Assembly (NCBI RefSeq): GCF_003610235.1
Contig: NZ_RAPR01000001.1
Span: forward strand, 2,294,001 to 2,358,000
From: Catellatospora citrea
GTDB lineage: Bacteria; Actinomycetota; Actinomycetes; Mycobacteriales; Micromonosporaceae
Direction: 5' to 3'
Length of the DNA: 64,000 bases
The translations under genes were made by a program, and so were the position numbers. How positions within the stretch are numbered: position 1 is the stretch's first letter; the number at the start of each line of letters is the position of its first letter. The notes under the pieces were generated by a model, which had not been told where the DNA came from, did no database searches, and saw nothing but the letters and a program-made list of their open reading frames with translations. Below are positions 1-8,516 of this stretch, one piece after another.

Positions 1-685
1 GGCTCAGGCTGGCGTCGGCGACGTCGGCGACCGTGCGCAGGCCCAGCCGGTGCAGCGACTCCTCGGTGCGCTCGCCGACGCCCCACAGCACCGACACCGG
101 CAGCGGGCGCAGGAACTTCAGCGTCTTGTCGGCGGGGATGACCAGCATGCCGTCCGGCTTTGCCCGGGTGGAGCCGAGCTTGGCCAGGAACTTGTTCGGC
201 GCGACCCCGATCGAGCAGGTGAGCTGCAGTTCCTCGGCGACGCGGCGGCGGATCAGCCTGGCGATCTCGGCCGGCGGGCCGAACAGGCGGCGGCTGCCGG
301 ACACGTCGAGGAACGCCTCGTCCACCGACAGCTGCTCGACCAGCGGGGTGATGTCGCGGAACACCGCCATCACGGCCTGCGAGGCCTCGGCGTACGCCGC
401 CATGTCCGGCGGGATGAAGATCGCCTGCGGGCAGCGGCTGCGGGCCATCGCGGTGGGCATCGCGCTGCGCACGCCGTATGCCCGCGCCTCGTAGCTGGCC
501 GAGGAGACCACGCCGCGCCCGCCGGTGCCGCCGACCACCACCGGCAGCCCACGCAGCTCCGGGCGGCGGCGCACCTCGACCGCGGCGAAGAACGCGTCCA
601 TGTCGATATGCAGAAACGGGCACCCCGCATCGTCGCCATCAGGCCCGAAGCCCTTAGGCGCCCCACCCCCCGAAGCACGTCCCAC
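1..685 (-). CDS. dinB: DNA polymerase IV (Y-family), 3' end cut by window edge
   Basis: Translesion DNA polymerase of the Y family; about 228 N-terminal residues are visible and the rest lies beyond base 1. The sequence shows the HIDMDAFFAAVE palm motif with the first metal-binding aspartate and, later, LSVDEAFLDVSG with the catalytic Asp-Glu pair, then the start of the helix-hairpin-helix region (VLWGVGERTEESLHRLGL). I chose the GTG at 685 because it opens a glycine-rich leader (VGRASGGGAPKGFGPDG) that I recall from related actinomycete proteins; in-frame GTGs further upstream are alternatives. It lies some 4.4 kb downstream of the imuA'-imuB-dnaE2 cluster on the same strand. I see no SOS box directly upstream. 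Family assignment is firm, the start is not. Confidence 0.93.
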   Translation of the reverse strand, partial: MGRASGGGAPKGFGPDGDDAGCPFLHIDMDAFFAAVEVRRRPELRGLPVVVGGTGGRGVVSSASYEARAYGVRSAMPTAMARSRCPQAIFIPPDMAAYAEASQAVMAVFRDITPLVEQLSVDEAFLDVSGSRRLFGPPAEIARLIRRRVAEELQLTCSIGVAPNKFLAKLGSTRAKPDGMLVIPADKTLKFLRPLPVSVLWGVGERTEESLHRLGLRTVADVADASLS

Positions 686-753
686 CCCCCGGACGCTACC
701 GCCCCCGTAAGACACCACCCCGCCCCCGCAGGGCGGCGGGCCGCGCGAGCCCC

Positions 754-813
754 GCAGTTTCGGGGAAACTGCGGCTGACGCGTCGCCGGTTCGCGCAGTT
801 TCCCCGAAACTGC
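754..813. repeat. Pair of mirror-image 19-nt palindromes
   Basis: The palindrome GCAGTTTCGGGGAAACTGC (754-772) is followed 22 nt later by its exact reverse complement GCAGTTTCCCCGAAACTGC (795-813). Each has 8-bp arms and a 3-nt loop, and the two copies can also pair with each other over 19 bp. The element lies 52 nt beyond the stop codon of the phosphatase gene, where a terminator or a REP-like element would be expected. The rest of the 686-865 gap shows nothing coding. Confidence 0.85.
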
Positions 814-865
814 AGGCCGACGGCCGGGTGGGGCGCGGCCGGGTGAACGGGGTGGGTGGCGGCGG

Positions 866-2011
866 TCAGGGGCGGTGGACGAGCAGGGGGATGCGCATCT
901 CGGGTTCGGTGAGGGAGCCGTGCATGGCGATCAGGCGGGCGACCGAGGGCGGGTCGGTGGCGGTGGCCAGGATCGCCCAGTCGTCGCGGCAGACCGCTAC
1001 CACGTCGCCGAGGCGGGCCGCGTGGCGCTCGCCCAGGGGGCCGTACCAGCCGGTGGCGATCGCCTCGTCGCGGGTGCCGATCCAGGCCGCGTGCCCGGCC
1101 CGGGACCGCCAGGCGGCGAGCACGTCCGCGGTCGCGCCCGGCGCGGTGTGCAGGTAGCGCACCCGCGGCTCGCCGGTGACCACCCGCACCCCGGCGGACA
1201 GCGCCGGGTCGGCGTGCACGTCGATGCGGTGGTCGGCGGGCACGTCGAGCTGCCCGTGATCGGCGGTGACCAGCAGCGCGGCGTCCTCGGGCAGGCCGTC
1301 TACGAGCCGGGCCAGCAGGTCGCCCACGTCGGCGGCGGCGGTCGCCCAGGCGGGCGAGGTGAGGCCGTGCTCGTGGCCCGCCTTGTCCAGGTACGGGTGG
1401 TAGCCGTAGACCAGGGCGCGCGCCGGGGCCTCCTTCAGCGCCGTGAGCATGCCGGTGGCGAGGGAGTCGACGTCGACCGCGGGCACGTACCGCGCGCCCG
1501 CGCTGGTCGCCGTGGTCAGGCCGCTGCCCGCGTACTCGGGGCGGTTCACCACGACGGTGTCGATCCCGGCGGCGACCGCGGCGGCGTACAGCGGCGGCAC
1601 CGGCACCCACTCCCGCGGCGGCGGGTCGTCGGCCCACACGGTGTGGTTGAGCACCCGGTCGGTGCCCGGGACGAGGGTGTTGAACGCCAACACACCGTGC
1701 GCGCCCGGCAGCGCGCCGGTGGCGAGGCTGACCAGGCTGGTCGGGGTGGTCGACGGGAAGCCGCAGGTGGTCGACAGCGCCAGGCCCAGCTCGCCGCGCA
1801 GGGTCGCCGCGATCACCGGGGCGACCGGAGCCATCGCGGGCAGCTGGTGGTGCCCCATCCCGTCGACGAGCAGCACCGCGACGCGGCGTACGCCGTCGAG
1901 CCGGGCGGCCAGGCCCAGCCGGTCGGGCAGGCCCGGCACGCCGAGCGCGGCCAGCGCGCCGGGCAGCACGTCGGCGAGCGTGCCCTCGTCGTAGTTCGGC
2001 GCGACGAACAC
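866..2011 (-). CDS. Alkaline phosphatase superfamily protein (nucleotide pyrophosphatase/phosphodiesterase-like)
   Basis: A 381-residue protein of the alkaline phosphatase/type I phosphodiesterase superfamily, expected to hydrolyse phosphate mono- or diesters at a two-metal site. Visible motifs are the N-terminal metal-binding LLVDGMGHHQLP, the FPSTTPTSLVSLATG segment that carries the nucleophilic Thr/Ser, YHPYLDKAGHEHG, and the late LLVTADHGQLD metal site. There is no signal peptide, so it is probably cytoplasmic. The GTG at 2011 is chosen because GGGAGG precedes it by 6 nt; a longer frame runs through the upstream methyltransferase gene and is not real. The start lies about 18 nt after the methyltransferase stop, which suggests co-transcription. 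The substrate cannot be told from the sequence. Confidence 0.85.
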   Translation of the reverse strand: MFVAPNYDEGTLADVLPGALAALGVPGLPDRLGLAARLDGVRRVAVLLVDGMGHHQLPAMAPVAPVIAATLRGELGLALSTTCGFPSTTPTSLVSLATGALPGAHGVLAFNTLVPGTDRVLNHTVWADDPPPREWVPVPPLYAAAVAAGIDTVVVNRPEYAGSGLTTATSAGARYVPAVDVDSLATGMLTALKEAPARALVYGYHPYLDKAGHEHGLTSPAWATAAADVGDLLARLVDGLPEDAALLVTADHGQLDVPADHRIDVHADPALSAGVRVVTGEPRVRYLHTAPGATADVLAAWRSRAGHAAWIGTRDEAIATGWYGPLGERHAARLGDVVAVCRDDWAILATATDPPSVARLIAMHGSLTEPEMRIPLLVHRP

Positions 2012-2028
2012 GGCGGCCTCCCGGCGGG

Positions 2029-2784
2029 TCAGTGGTCGGTGTGGCCGCGGCGGCGGGCCAGCAGGTGGAGCTGGGTCGCCACGTCCCGGTACGGCGGCAC
2101 GGCCGACGCGGCCAGCTCGAAGGCCAGCAGCGCCTCCGGGTCGGCGTCGGCGACGACCCCGGGCACCAGGTCGGCGACCACGCGCACCCCGTGTGCCTGC
2201 TCGACGTGCAGACCTGCCTCGGCCAGCAGCGCTTCCGCGCCGATGAGGTCGAACCGGCGCCGCACCGTGTCCCGCCCGGTGACCCGGGCCTGCGCGTCTG
2301 CCAGCAGTGCGGCCGCGGCCTGCCACTGCCCGGCGACCGCGCGGGACAGCACCGCGGCGGCCCGGTTGGCGACCAGGACGCTGGCCGCGCCGCCCGGCCG
2401 CAGCGCGTCGTGCAGCGCCTGCGCGACCGCGTCCGGGTCGTCGACGAACTCGAACACGGCGTGGCACAGCACCAGGTCCGCGGCGGCGGGCGGGATCAGG
2501 TCGCCGAGCGAGTCGGCGTCGCCCTGCAGCGCGCGCACCCGTTCGGCCACGCCCGCGTCGGTGGCCCGGCGCAGCAGCGACGCCAGCGCGTCGGGGCTCG
2601 GATCGACGACGGTCACGGTGTGCCCGGCCTCGGCCAGCGGCACGGCGAACCCGCCGGTGCCGCCCCCGACGTCGACGACGCTGAGCGGGCGGCCGTCCTG
2701 TCCGGCCAGCTCACCGCGCAGCACCGACCAGATCACGGCGGTACGGGGTCCCGCAATGCGGGCTTGCGCCACAGTTCGCTCCAC
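2029..2784 (-). CDS. Class I SAM-dependent methyltransferase
   Basis: A 251-residue methyltransferase with a canonical Rossmann SAM site: motif I VVDVGGGTGGFAVPLAEAG, the acidic end of strand 2 (VTVVDPSPDAL), LQGDADSL, and LVLCHAVFEFVDDPDAV with the post-motif LRPGGAASVLVAN. This layout resembles UbiE/CmoA/BioC-type small-molecule or RNA methyltransferases, but nothing fixes the substrate. The GTG start at 2784 has no Shine-Dalgarno sequence and is preceded by TAGGCT at 7 nt, which fits a leaderless mRNA. It heads a probable two-gene unit with the phosphatase downstream. Confidence 0.85.
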   Translation of the reverse strand: MERTVAQARIAGPRTAVIWSVLRGELAGQDGRPLSVVDVGGGTGGFAVPLAEAGHTVTVVDPSPDALASLLRRATDAGVAERVRALQGDADSLGDLIPPAAADLVLCHAVFEFVDDPDAVAQALHDALRPGGAASVLVANRAAAVLSRAVAGQWQAAAALLADAQARVTGRDTVRRRFDLIGAEALLAEAGLHVEQAHGVRVVADLVPGVVADADPEALLAFELAASAVPPYRDVATQLHLLARRRGHTDH

Positions 2785-2791
2785 GCCGCCG

Positions 2792-2797
2792 AGCCTA
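2792..2797 (-). promoter_or_regulatory. -10 element of a leaderless promoter (methyltransferase)
   Basis: TAGGCT lies 7 nt before the GTG at 2784, matching the actinobacterial TANNNT pattern in which transcription starts at the initiation codon. Confidence 0.55.
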
Positions 2798-2867
2798 GCG
2801 GCCGCCGGTGGCGTGCCGTCGGGGCACGCCGTCCGGGCCGGCCGCCGGGACGAGCCGCCGGCGGGGG

Positions 2868-3593
2868 TCAGCTGTCGCCCCGCAGCCTGCCCTCGACCGG
2901 GCCTCGTTCGATCACGAGTTTCGCGCCGAACCGCTCCATCAGCTGGGCCGTCTGCTCGTCGCTGAGGTCGGCCCGCATCTGCACGGCGCAGGCGTATCCG
3001 TCGATGCTGAGCGAGAACGTCAGCGCGGCGGCGGTGGGCAGGAACCGGCGCTCGCTCAGCTCGACGACCACCTTCTCCAGGTCCACCCGCGAGTGCGGGC
3101 AGGTCACCAGCCGGTAGGGCTTGCCCTTCACGTACTTCTCGACGCCTTCGACGACGCCGGGCAGCCCGTTGCCCTCGTGCACGCCGAGCACGACGGTGCC
3201 CTTCGCGTCGATCCCGGTGCCGACGAACGTCTCCCAGTGCCCGCGGATGTACTCGTCGAGGCTGGCCGGCTCACCCGCCACCACGACCCGGACCACGCTG
3301 CCCCGGGGCAGGCTGGTGCCGCCGGGCGGATCGGTCACCGCGACGACGCCGCGGTCGAGCAGCAGCCCCGGCTCGTACTTGACCAGGGGCACCAGCCCCG
3401 CCTTGCCGAACTCCTTGTCCAGCAGGCCGATGCCGCCGTCCACCACCTGCGGCACCCGGGTCGTGGCGACCACCGCGTCGGCCGACGGCTCCGGCACGTC
3501 CGCGGGTGGCAGGTTGCGCGCGGCGCAACCGGCGACCGCACCGGCGAGCACCAGCGCGGCGACCCGCGCCGGCCAGCTCCGCTGTCCGCTCAT
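2868..3593 (-). CDS. Lipoprotein with a PASTA-like domain
   Basis: A 241-residue secreted lipoprotein of unknown function. It starts MSGQRSWPARVAALVLAGAV and has a lipobox AGCA with the modified Cys near residue 22. Residues about 45-108 read as a PASTA-type repeat (VPQVVDGGIGLLDKEFGKAG ... VTDPPGGTSLPRGSVVRVVV), the fold found outside PknB-type kinases and some penicillin-binding proteins. The C-terminal half (Cys in VTCPHSR and DGYACAV, perhaps one disulfide) is not recognised. AAGG precedes the ATG. The protease gene lies immediately upstream on the same strand (34-nt gap), so the two exported proteins may be co-transcribed. Confidence 0.7.
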   Translation of the reverse strand: MSGQRSWPARVAALVLAGAVAGCAARNLPPADVPEPSADAVVATTRVPQVVDGGIGLLDKEFGKAGLVPLVKYEPGLLLDRGVVAVTDPPGGTSLPRGSVVRVVVAGEPASLDEYIRGHWETFVGTGIDAKGTVVLGVHEGNGLPGVVEGVEKYVKGKPYRLVTCPHSRVDLEKVVVELSERRFLPTAAALTFSLSIDGYACAVQMRADLSDEQTAQLMERFGAKLVIERGPVEGRLRGDS

Positions 3594-3627
3594 GTCCAGC
3601 CTTTCGTACGTGGCGTGCCGCCCGGCC

Positions 3628-4929
3628 TCAGGAGGTGAGGATGGTCGCGTTGAGGTGGGTCTCGATGTTGGTCAGCTGCTCGGCGACGACGCCGCGGCAG
3701 CCGCTGGTGCAGCCGACGATCATCCCGATGGCGATGGCGTTGCTGGCGCCGGACCTGATGTAGACCGGGCCGCCGGAGTCGCCGGTGCGCACGATGATGT
3801 CGCCGTTGCGGCCGCCCTCCATGAGCCCGCCGGTGCAGCCCTCGGCGTCGCAGATCATGGCGTTCAGGCCGATCACGGTGACGCCGCAGGTGGCCTTGGT
3901 GACCATGCCGCTGAGGCAGACCACGTCACCGACCAGCGGATTGCGCTTGGCGGTGATGTTGCGCTGGGTCGGGCAGCACGGGTCGGTGTGGATGACGTTG
4001 TCGTAGGTCTCCGCGGCGGAGCCCACGAAGAGCATGTCGTACGCCGGGTAGTCGCTCTTGCGCGAGCCGGTGCCCCAGAACTGCGTCGAGGAGTAGATGT
4101 TCTGCCCGTTGCCGAAGCAGTGCCCGGCGCTGATGCCGCCGCTGTACACCGCGGTGTCCCCGGGGACCGACTTGCGCCGGGCGACGAACGCGGTGGTGCA
4201 GGTGTTCGTCGGGCCGGAACCGGCCCGCACGCCCGCGCCGCCGAAGTGCGCCTCGCCGTCGTTGAGCCGGCCGGTGCGCGCGGCGGTGTCGACGGTGACG
4301 TCGGCGACCTCGCCCAGCGCGTCCCGCAGCGCCTGCGCGGCAGCCGGGAAGCGGGGGTCGAAGGTGACCTGGTAGCGGGAGTCCGCGGCGCGCAGGCTGT
4401 AGCTGAACGTCGCCCGCGCCGCGTCGGGGTGCCAGGCGCGGCCCGCGAGCAGCTCATCGGCGGCGGCCAGGCGCTCTGCGGAGAAGCAGCCGACCTTGAC
4501 GGCCGTCTTCATGGCGACCGCGCCGTCGGCGGCCTTCGCCGCCGTGGCCAGGCCGCTGTCGAGGGTGGCCGCGCGGGTGCGCTGCTCCGGGGTGACCACG
4601 ATGGTCACCGTCTGCGTGTTGTGGTCGATCGCGGTGCCGATGTAACCGCGGCGCACCTGGTCGGCGATGCGCTCCTTGCCTCCGGTCACCCCGAGGGCCT
4701 GCCGCGCGGCCGTCTGCACGGCGCGGTTGGCCTCGCGGGCCGGCTCGGTGTCGAGCCACTGCCCGTAGGCGGGCGCGCGGTCGGCGGTCAGGCTCGCGGC
4801 GAGCCCGGCGGGCGGCGCGGCGACCTGGCAGTCCACGGTGAGCGCCGGCACGGCCTGGGCTGGCAGGGAGGTGACCAGGGTGGCCAGCAGCAGGCCGCAG
4901 CCGGCCACGATCGACGACGTTTTCCGCAT
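3628..4929 (-). CDS. Secreted trypsin-like serine protease (S1 family, alpha-lytic-like) with propeptide
   Basis: A 433-residue exported endopeptidase. A signal peptide (MRKTSSIVAGCGLLLATLVT, cleavage probably after PAQA) is followed by a propeptide of about 200 residues and a C-terminal chymotrypsin-fold domain. The triad is visible as His270 (SAGHCF), Asp298 (YDMLF) and Ser385 (GDSGGP). The catalytic domain is Cys-rich (CTT, GHCF, DPCCP, CLS, CGV, CDAEGC, CTSGC), so several disulfides are likely. The prodomain resembles those of streptogrisin and alpha-lytic protease only in general layout. I chose ATG 4929 because the signal peptide starts there; an in-frame extension upstream adds unlikely sequence. 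Confidence 0.85.
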   Translation of the reverse strand: MRKTSSIVAGCGLLLATLVTSLPAQAVPALTVDCQVAAPPAGLAASLTADRAPAYGQWLDTEPAREANRAVQTAARQALGVTGGKERIADQVRRGYIGTAIDHNTQTVTIVVTPEQRTRAATLDSGLATAAKAADGAVAMKTAVKVGCFSAERLAAADELLAGRAWHPDAARATFSYSLRAADSRYQVTFDPRFPAAAQALRDALGEVADVTVDTAARTGRLNDGEAHFGGAGVRAGSGPTNTCTTAFVARRKSVPGDTAVYSGGISAGHCFGNGQNIYSSTQFWGTGSRKSDYPAYDMLFVGSAAETYDNVIHTDPCCPTQRNITAKRNPLVGDVVCLSGMVTKATCGVTVIGLNAMICDAEGCTGGLMEGGRNGDIIVRTGDSGGPVYIRSGASNAIAIGMIVGCTSGCRGVVAEQLTNIETHLNATILTS

Positions 4930-4967
4930 CTGGTGTCCGTTCGTCCCAGGGGTGATGGGTCGAGCGA

Positions 4968-4996
4968 ACGTTATCGGCAGATTCTCGTCCACACAA
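4968..4996 (-). promoter_or_regulatory. Putative sigma-70-type promoter of the secreted protease
   Basis: On the minus strand TTGTGT (4996-4991) and TAACGT (4973-4968) are separated by 17 nt and lie about 40 nt before the protease ATG. This is the only convincing hexamer pair in the gap between dnaE2 and the protease. Confidence 0.45.
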
Positions 4997-5040
4997 GACG
5001 TACGGTCGTCCTTTATGGACCGCGAGTAATCGGCACGCTA

Positions 5041-8000
5041 CTAACGGAAATCCCTTGAGGCGACGGGGGTCGCCACCGTCAACGTCTCCAGTTGATCCGC
5101 GACCAGGTTGCGCACCCCCGATGCCGACTCCAGCCGCCCGCGGACCAGCAGCGCCGCGCTGCCCCGGGCCACCTTGCGGTAGCGCAGCCACAGGCCGGGC
5201 GAGCAGACCACGTTGAGCATCCCGGTCTCGTCCTCCAGGTTGAGGAAGGTCACCCCGCCCGCGGTGGCCGGCCGCTGCCGGTGCGTGACCAGCCCGCCGA
5301 CCAGCACCCGGGACCCGTGCTCGACCCCGGTGAGCCGCGCGATCGGCAGCGCCCCCTGTGCGGTCAGCCGCTCGCGCACCAGCCGGATCGGGTGGTCGTC
5401 CGGGGACAGCCCGGTCGCCCACACGTCGGCCACCAGCCTGTCCACCGCGTCCATGCCGGGCAGGGTCGGCGCGTGCACGCCGACGACCGTGCCGGGCAGC
5501 CGGTCCGGGGTGTCGGTGGCGGCCGCGCCCGCCGCCCACAGCGCCGCCCGCCGGTCCAGGCCGAAACAGGCGAAGGCGTCCGCGGTGGCCAGCGCCTCCA
5601 GCTGGGTCGCGGGCAGGCCGGCCCGCCGGGCCAGATCGGTCATGTCGGCGTACGCCCCACCGCGCTCGCGCTCCTGCACGATCCGTGCCGCGACGTCCTC
5701 CCCCAGCGTGCGCACGCTGTCCAGGCCGAGCCGCACCGCCGGGCCGCCCAGCCCCCACTGCGACGGCTGCTCCCCCGGCACGCTGCCGGAGCGGTCCCCC
5801 GGCGCCCACTCCAGGTTGGCCTTCACCAGGCTCGCGTTGACGTCGGGGCGGCGCACCTGCACCCCGTGCCGCCGGGCGTCGTCGACCAGCGACTGCGGCG
5901 AGTAGAAGCCCATCGGCTGCGCCCCGAGCAGCGCCGCGCAGAACGCCGCCGGGTGATACCGCTTGAGCCAGGCGCTGGCGTACACCAGGTAGGCGAAGCT
6001 GATCGCGTGGCTCTCCGGGAAGCCGTAGTTGGCGAACGCGGCTAGCTTGGCGTAGATGTCGTCGGCCAGCTCCGGCCCGATCCCGTTGCGGGCCATGCCC
6101 TCGAACAGGCGCTCGCGCAGCCGCTCCATCTTGTCCATGGACCGCTTGGAGCCCATCGCCCGGCGCAGCTGGTCGGCCTCCACCGGGGTGAAGTCGGCCA
6201 CGTCGATGGCCAGCTGCATCATCTGCTCCTGGAACAGCGGCACGCCCAGAGTCCGGGCCAGTGAGTTGTGCATCCGCGGGTGCGGGATGTCCACCGGCTC
6301 CAGCCCGTTCTTGCGCCGGATGAACGGGTGCACCGAACCGCCCTGGATCGGGCCGGGCCGGATCAGCGCCACCTCCACCACCAGGTCGTAGAAGCGCTCC
6401 GGGCGCAACCGGGGCAGCGTCGACATCTGCGCCCGGCTCTCCACCTGGAACACCCCGACGGTGTCGGCGCGGCACAGCATCTCGTACACCTCGGGGTCGT
6501 CCGGTTTCAGATCGCCGAGGTCCAGCTCCTGGCCCAGGAAGTCGAACGCGTAGTGCAGCGCCGACAGCATGCCCAGGCCCAGCAGGTCGAACTTGACCAG
6601 GTCGACCGCCGCGCAGTCGTCCTTGTCCCACTGCAGCACGGTGCGGCCGGGCATGCGCGCCCACTCCACCGGGCACACCTCGATCACCGGCCGGTCGCAG
6701 ATGACCATGCCGCCGGAGTGGATGCCCAGGTGCCGGGGGGCGTTGAGCAGCTCGTTGGCGTACTCCAGCACGTGCTCCGGGATGCCGTCGACGTCCTTGG
6801 CCGACACCCCGTGCCAGCGGTCGATCTGCTTGGACCAGGCGTCCTGCTGCCCGGCCGAGAAGCCGAACGCGCGGGCCACGTCGCGCACCGCCGACCGCGG
6901 CCGGTACGAGATGACGTTGGCGACCTGCGCGGTGTGCTGCCGGTCGTAGCGGCGGTAGACGTACTGGATGACCTCCTCGCGCCGGTCGGACTCGATGTCC
7001 ACGTCGATGTCGGGCGGCCCGTCCCGCTCCGGGGCCAGGAAGCGCTCGAACAGCAGCCCGCCCTCGCCGCCGACCGGGTCCACGTTGGTGATCCGCAGCG
7101 CGTAGCAGACCGCCGAGTTCGCCGCCGACCCCCGCCCCTGGCAGTAGATGTCCACCTCGCGGCAGAACCGGACGATGTCCCAGACCACCAGGAAGTAGCC
7201 GGGGAACTCCAGCTGCTCGATCATCTTGAGTTCGTGCTCGATGCGCTCGTACGCCTCCGGGTACGCCTGCCGCGGCCCGTACCGCTCCGCCGCGCCCTCG
7301 TAGGTGCGCTCGCGCAGGAACGCCACCTCGTCGACCCGGTTACCGTGCTCATCGGTGAACGGCGGCAGCTTCGGGGCGACCAGCCGCAGGTCGAACGCGA
7401 GCTCTTTACCCAGCTCCGCGGCGTACGCCACCGCGCGGTCCGCGCCCGGATACGGCATCGCCGCAAACCGGGCCGCCATCTCCGCACCGGAACGCAGGTG
7501 CGCGGTCGCCGCCGCGGGCAGGTAGCCGTCGATCTGGTCCAGGCTGGTGCGGGCGCGCACCGCCGCGGTCACCGTGGCCAGCCGCCGCCGCGCCGGGGCG
7601 TGGTAGTGCACGTTGTTCGTGGCGAGCACGGGCAGCCCGGCCCGCTGCGCCAGGTGCGCCAGGACCTCGTTGCGGTCGCCGTCCGCCGGGTCGGCGTGGT
7701 CGGTCAGCTCCACCACCACGTTCTCCGCGCCGAACAGGTCCTTCAGCCGGTCCAGCTCCCGCGCGGCCGCCTCCACCCCCTCGGTGAGCAGCGCATGCGG
7801 CACCGCCCCCTTCCGGCACCCGGTCAGGATCACCGCGCTGCCGCTGAGCGTGCCGGCGATCTTCTCCAGCTCGTATCTCGGCCGGCCCTTCTCGCCGCCC
7901 AGCAGGTGCGCCTCGGACAGGGTGCGGGCCAGGTTCGCATACCCCTGCGGCCCTCGGGCCAGCGCCAGCAGGTGGGTGCCCGCCGGGTCGGGCGCTCCCC

Positions 8001-8391
8001 CGCCCCGGGGCAGGCCGGCCAGGTTCAGCTCCGCCCCGAACACGGTCGGCAGCCCGTGCTCGCGTGCCGCCTCCGCGAACCGCACCACCCCGTAGAACCC
8101 GTCGTGGTCGGTGATCGCCAGAGCCTCCAACCCCAGCCGCACCGCCTCGGCGACCAGCTCCTCCGGATCGCTGGCCCCGTCGAGAAAGCTGAAGTTCGTG
8201 TGACAGTGCAGCTCCGCGTACGGCACCGCCGTCTTCGGCCGCTCGATCCGCTCGGCCCGGTACGGCTCCCTCTTCCGCGAGAACCCCGGCGCATCCCCGC
8301 CATCGGCGACCAGCGGATCGACCACCCGGCCGCCCCGCATACGCCGCTCGAGCTCCGCCCACGGCAACTGCCCCTGACTATCAAACCCCAC
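5041..8391 (-). CDS. dnaE2: Error-prone DNA polymerase III alpha subunit DnaE2
   Basis: A 1116-residue C-family polymerase, the catalytic member of the ImuA'-ImuB-DnaE2 mutasome that copies damaged templates. It begins with a short leader, then a PHP domain (YAELHCHTNFSFLDGASD, residue 59 on). The palm carries catalytic aspartates 461, 463 and 465 in PPDIDVDIESDRR, followed by the tail with an OB-fold (TFLNLEDETGMLNVVCSPGL). Length and architecture match DnaE2 rather than replicative DnaE1. The GTG at 8391 opens VGFDSQGQLPWAELERR, a start I recall from homologs; no Shine-Dalgarno fits because a LexA-box-like sequence abuts it, so a leaderless transcript or an ATG at 8340 are alternatives. imuB ends 126 nt upstream with a repeat element between. 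Confidence 0.95.
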   Translation of the reverse strand: MGFDSQGQLPWAELERRMRGGRVVDPLVADGGDAPGFSRKREPYRAERIERPKTAVPYAELHCHTNFSFLDGASDPEELVAEAVRLGLEALAITDHDGFYGVVRFAEAAREHGLPTVFGAELNLAGLPRGGGAPDPAGTHLLALARGPQGYANLARTLSEAHLLGGEKGRPRYELEKIAGTLSGSAVILTGCRKGAVPHALLTEGVEAAARELDRLKDLFGAENVVVELTDHADPADGDRNEVLAHLAQRAGLPVLATNNVHYHAPARRRLATVTAAVRARTSLDQIDGYLPAAATAHLRSGAEMAARFAAMPYPGADRAVAYAAELGKELAFDLRLVAPKLPPFTDEHGNRVDEVAFLRERTYEGAAERYGPRQAYPEAYERIEHELKMIEQLEFPGYFLVVWDIVRFCREVDIYCQGRGSAANSAVCYALRITNVDPVGGEGGLLFERFLAPERDGPPDIDVDIESDRREEVIQYVYRRYDRQHTAQVANVISYRPRSAVRDVARAFGFSAGQQDAWSKQIDRWHGVSAKDVDGIPEHVLEYANELLNAPRHLGIHSGGMVICDRPVIEVCPVEWARMPGRTVLQWDKDDCAAVDLVKFDLLGLGMLSALHYAFDFLGQELDLGDLKPDDPEVYEMLCRADTVGVFQVESRAQMSTLPRLRPERFYDLVVEVALIRPGPIQGGSVHPFIRRKNGLEPVDIPHPRMHNSLARTLGVPLFQEQMMQLAIDVADFTPVEADQLRRAMGSKRSMDKMERLRERLFEGMARNGIGPELADDIYAKLAAFANYGFPESHAISFAYLVYASAWLKRYHPAAFCAALLGAQPMGFYSPQSLVDDARRHGVQVRRPDVNASLVKANLEWAPGDRSGSVPGEQPSQWGLGGPAVRLGLDSVRTLGEDVAARIVQERERGGAYADMTDLARRAGLPATQLEALATADAFACFGLDRRAALWAAGAAATDTPDRLPGTVVGVHAPTLPGMDAVDRLVADVWATGLSPDDHPIRLVRERLTAQGALPIARLTGVEHGSRVLVGGLVTHRQRPATAGGVTFLNLEDETGMLNVVCSPGLWLRYRKVARGSAALLVRGRLESASGVRNLVADQLETLTVATPVASRDFR

Positions 8392-8407
8392 TCGAACAAC
8401 TGTACTA
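8392..8407. promoter_or_regulatory. Partial SOS (LexA) box abutting dnaE2
   Basis: TCGAAC-AACT-GTACTA matches the actinobacterial LexA consensus TCGAAC-N4-GTTCGA at 10 of 12 fixed positions. It touches the proposed dnaE2 GTG, a position where bound LexA would block a leaderless promoter. Confidence 0.45.
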
Positions 8408-8440
8408 ACCCCCAGCTCACCCCCACCCCGGGGGCTCGGG

Positions 8441-8501
8441 TTGATCATGAACTTATGTACGTGTTCGACGGCGTGTCGCTGCCATAACTTCATGATCGAC
8501 T
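8441..8501. repeat. Dispersed palindromic repeat, copy A
   Basis: About 60 bp with outer arms reading TTGATCATGAACTTATG and CATAACTTCATGATCGA around a GTTCGACGGCGTGTCG centre. It is the same element as those at 31854-31912 and 45287-45343, but inserted in the opposite orientation. It begins 15 nt beyond the imuB stop codon, so it may end or stabilise the imuB transcript. Confidence 0.85.
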
Positions 8502-8516
8502 TGGAAGGGGGGCCGG

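Noticed and set aside
875..2965. Long plus-strand frame across the phosphatase and methyltransferase genes
   Set aside because: Shadow of two genes with clear motifs on the minus strand; no domain visible in the plus frame.
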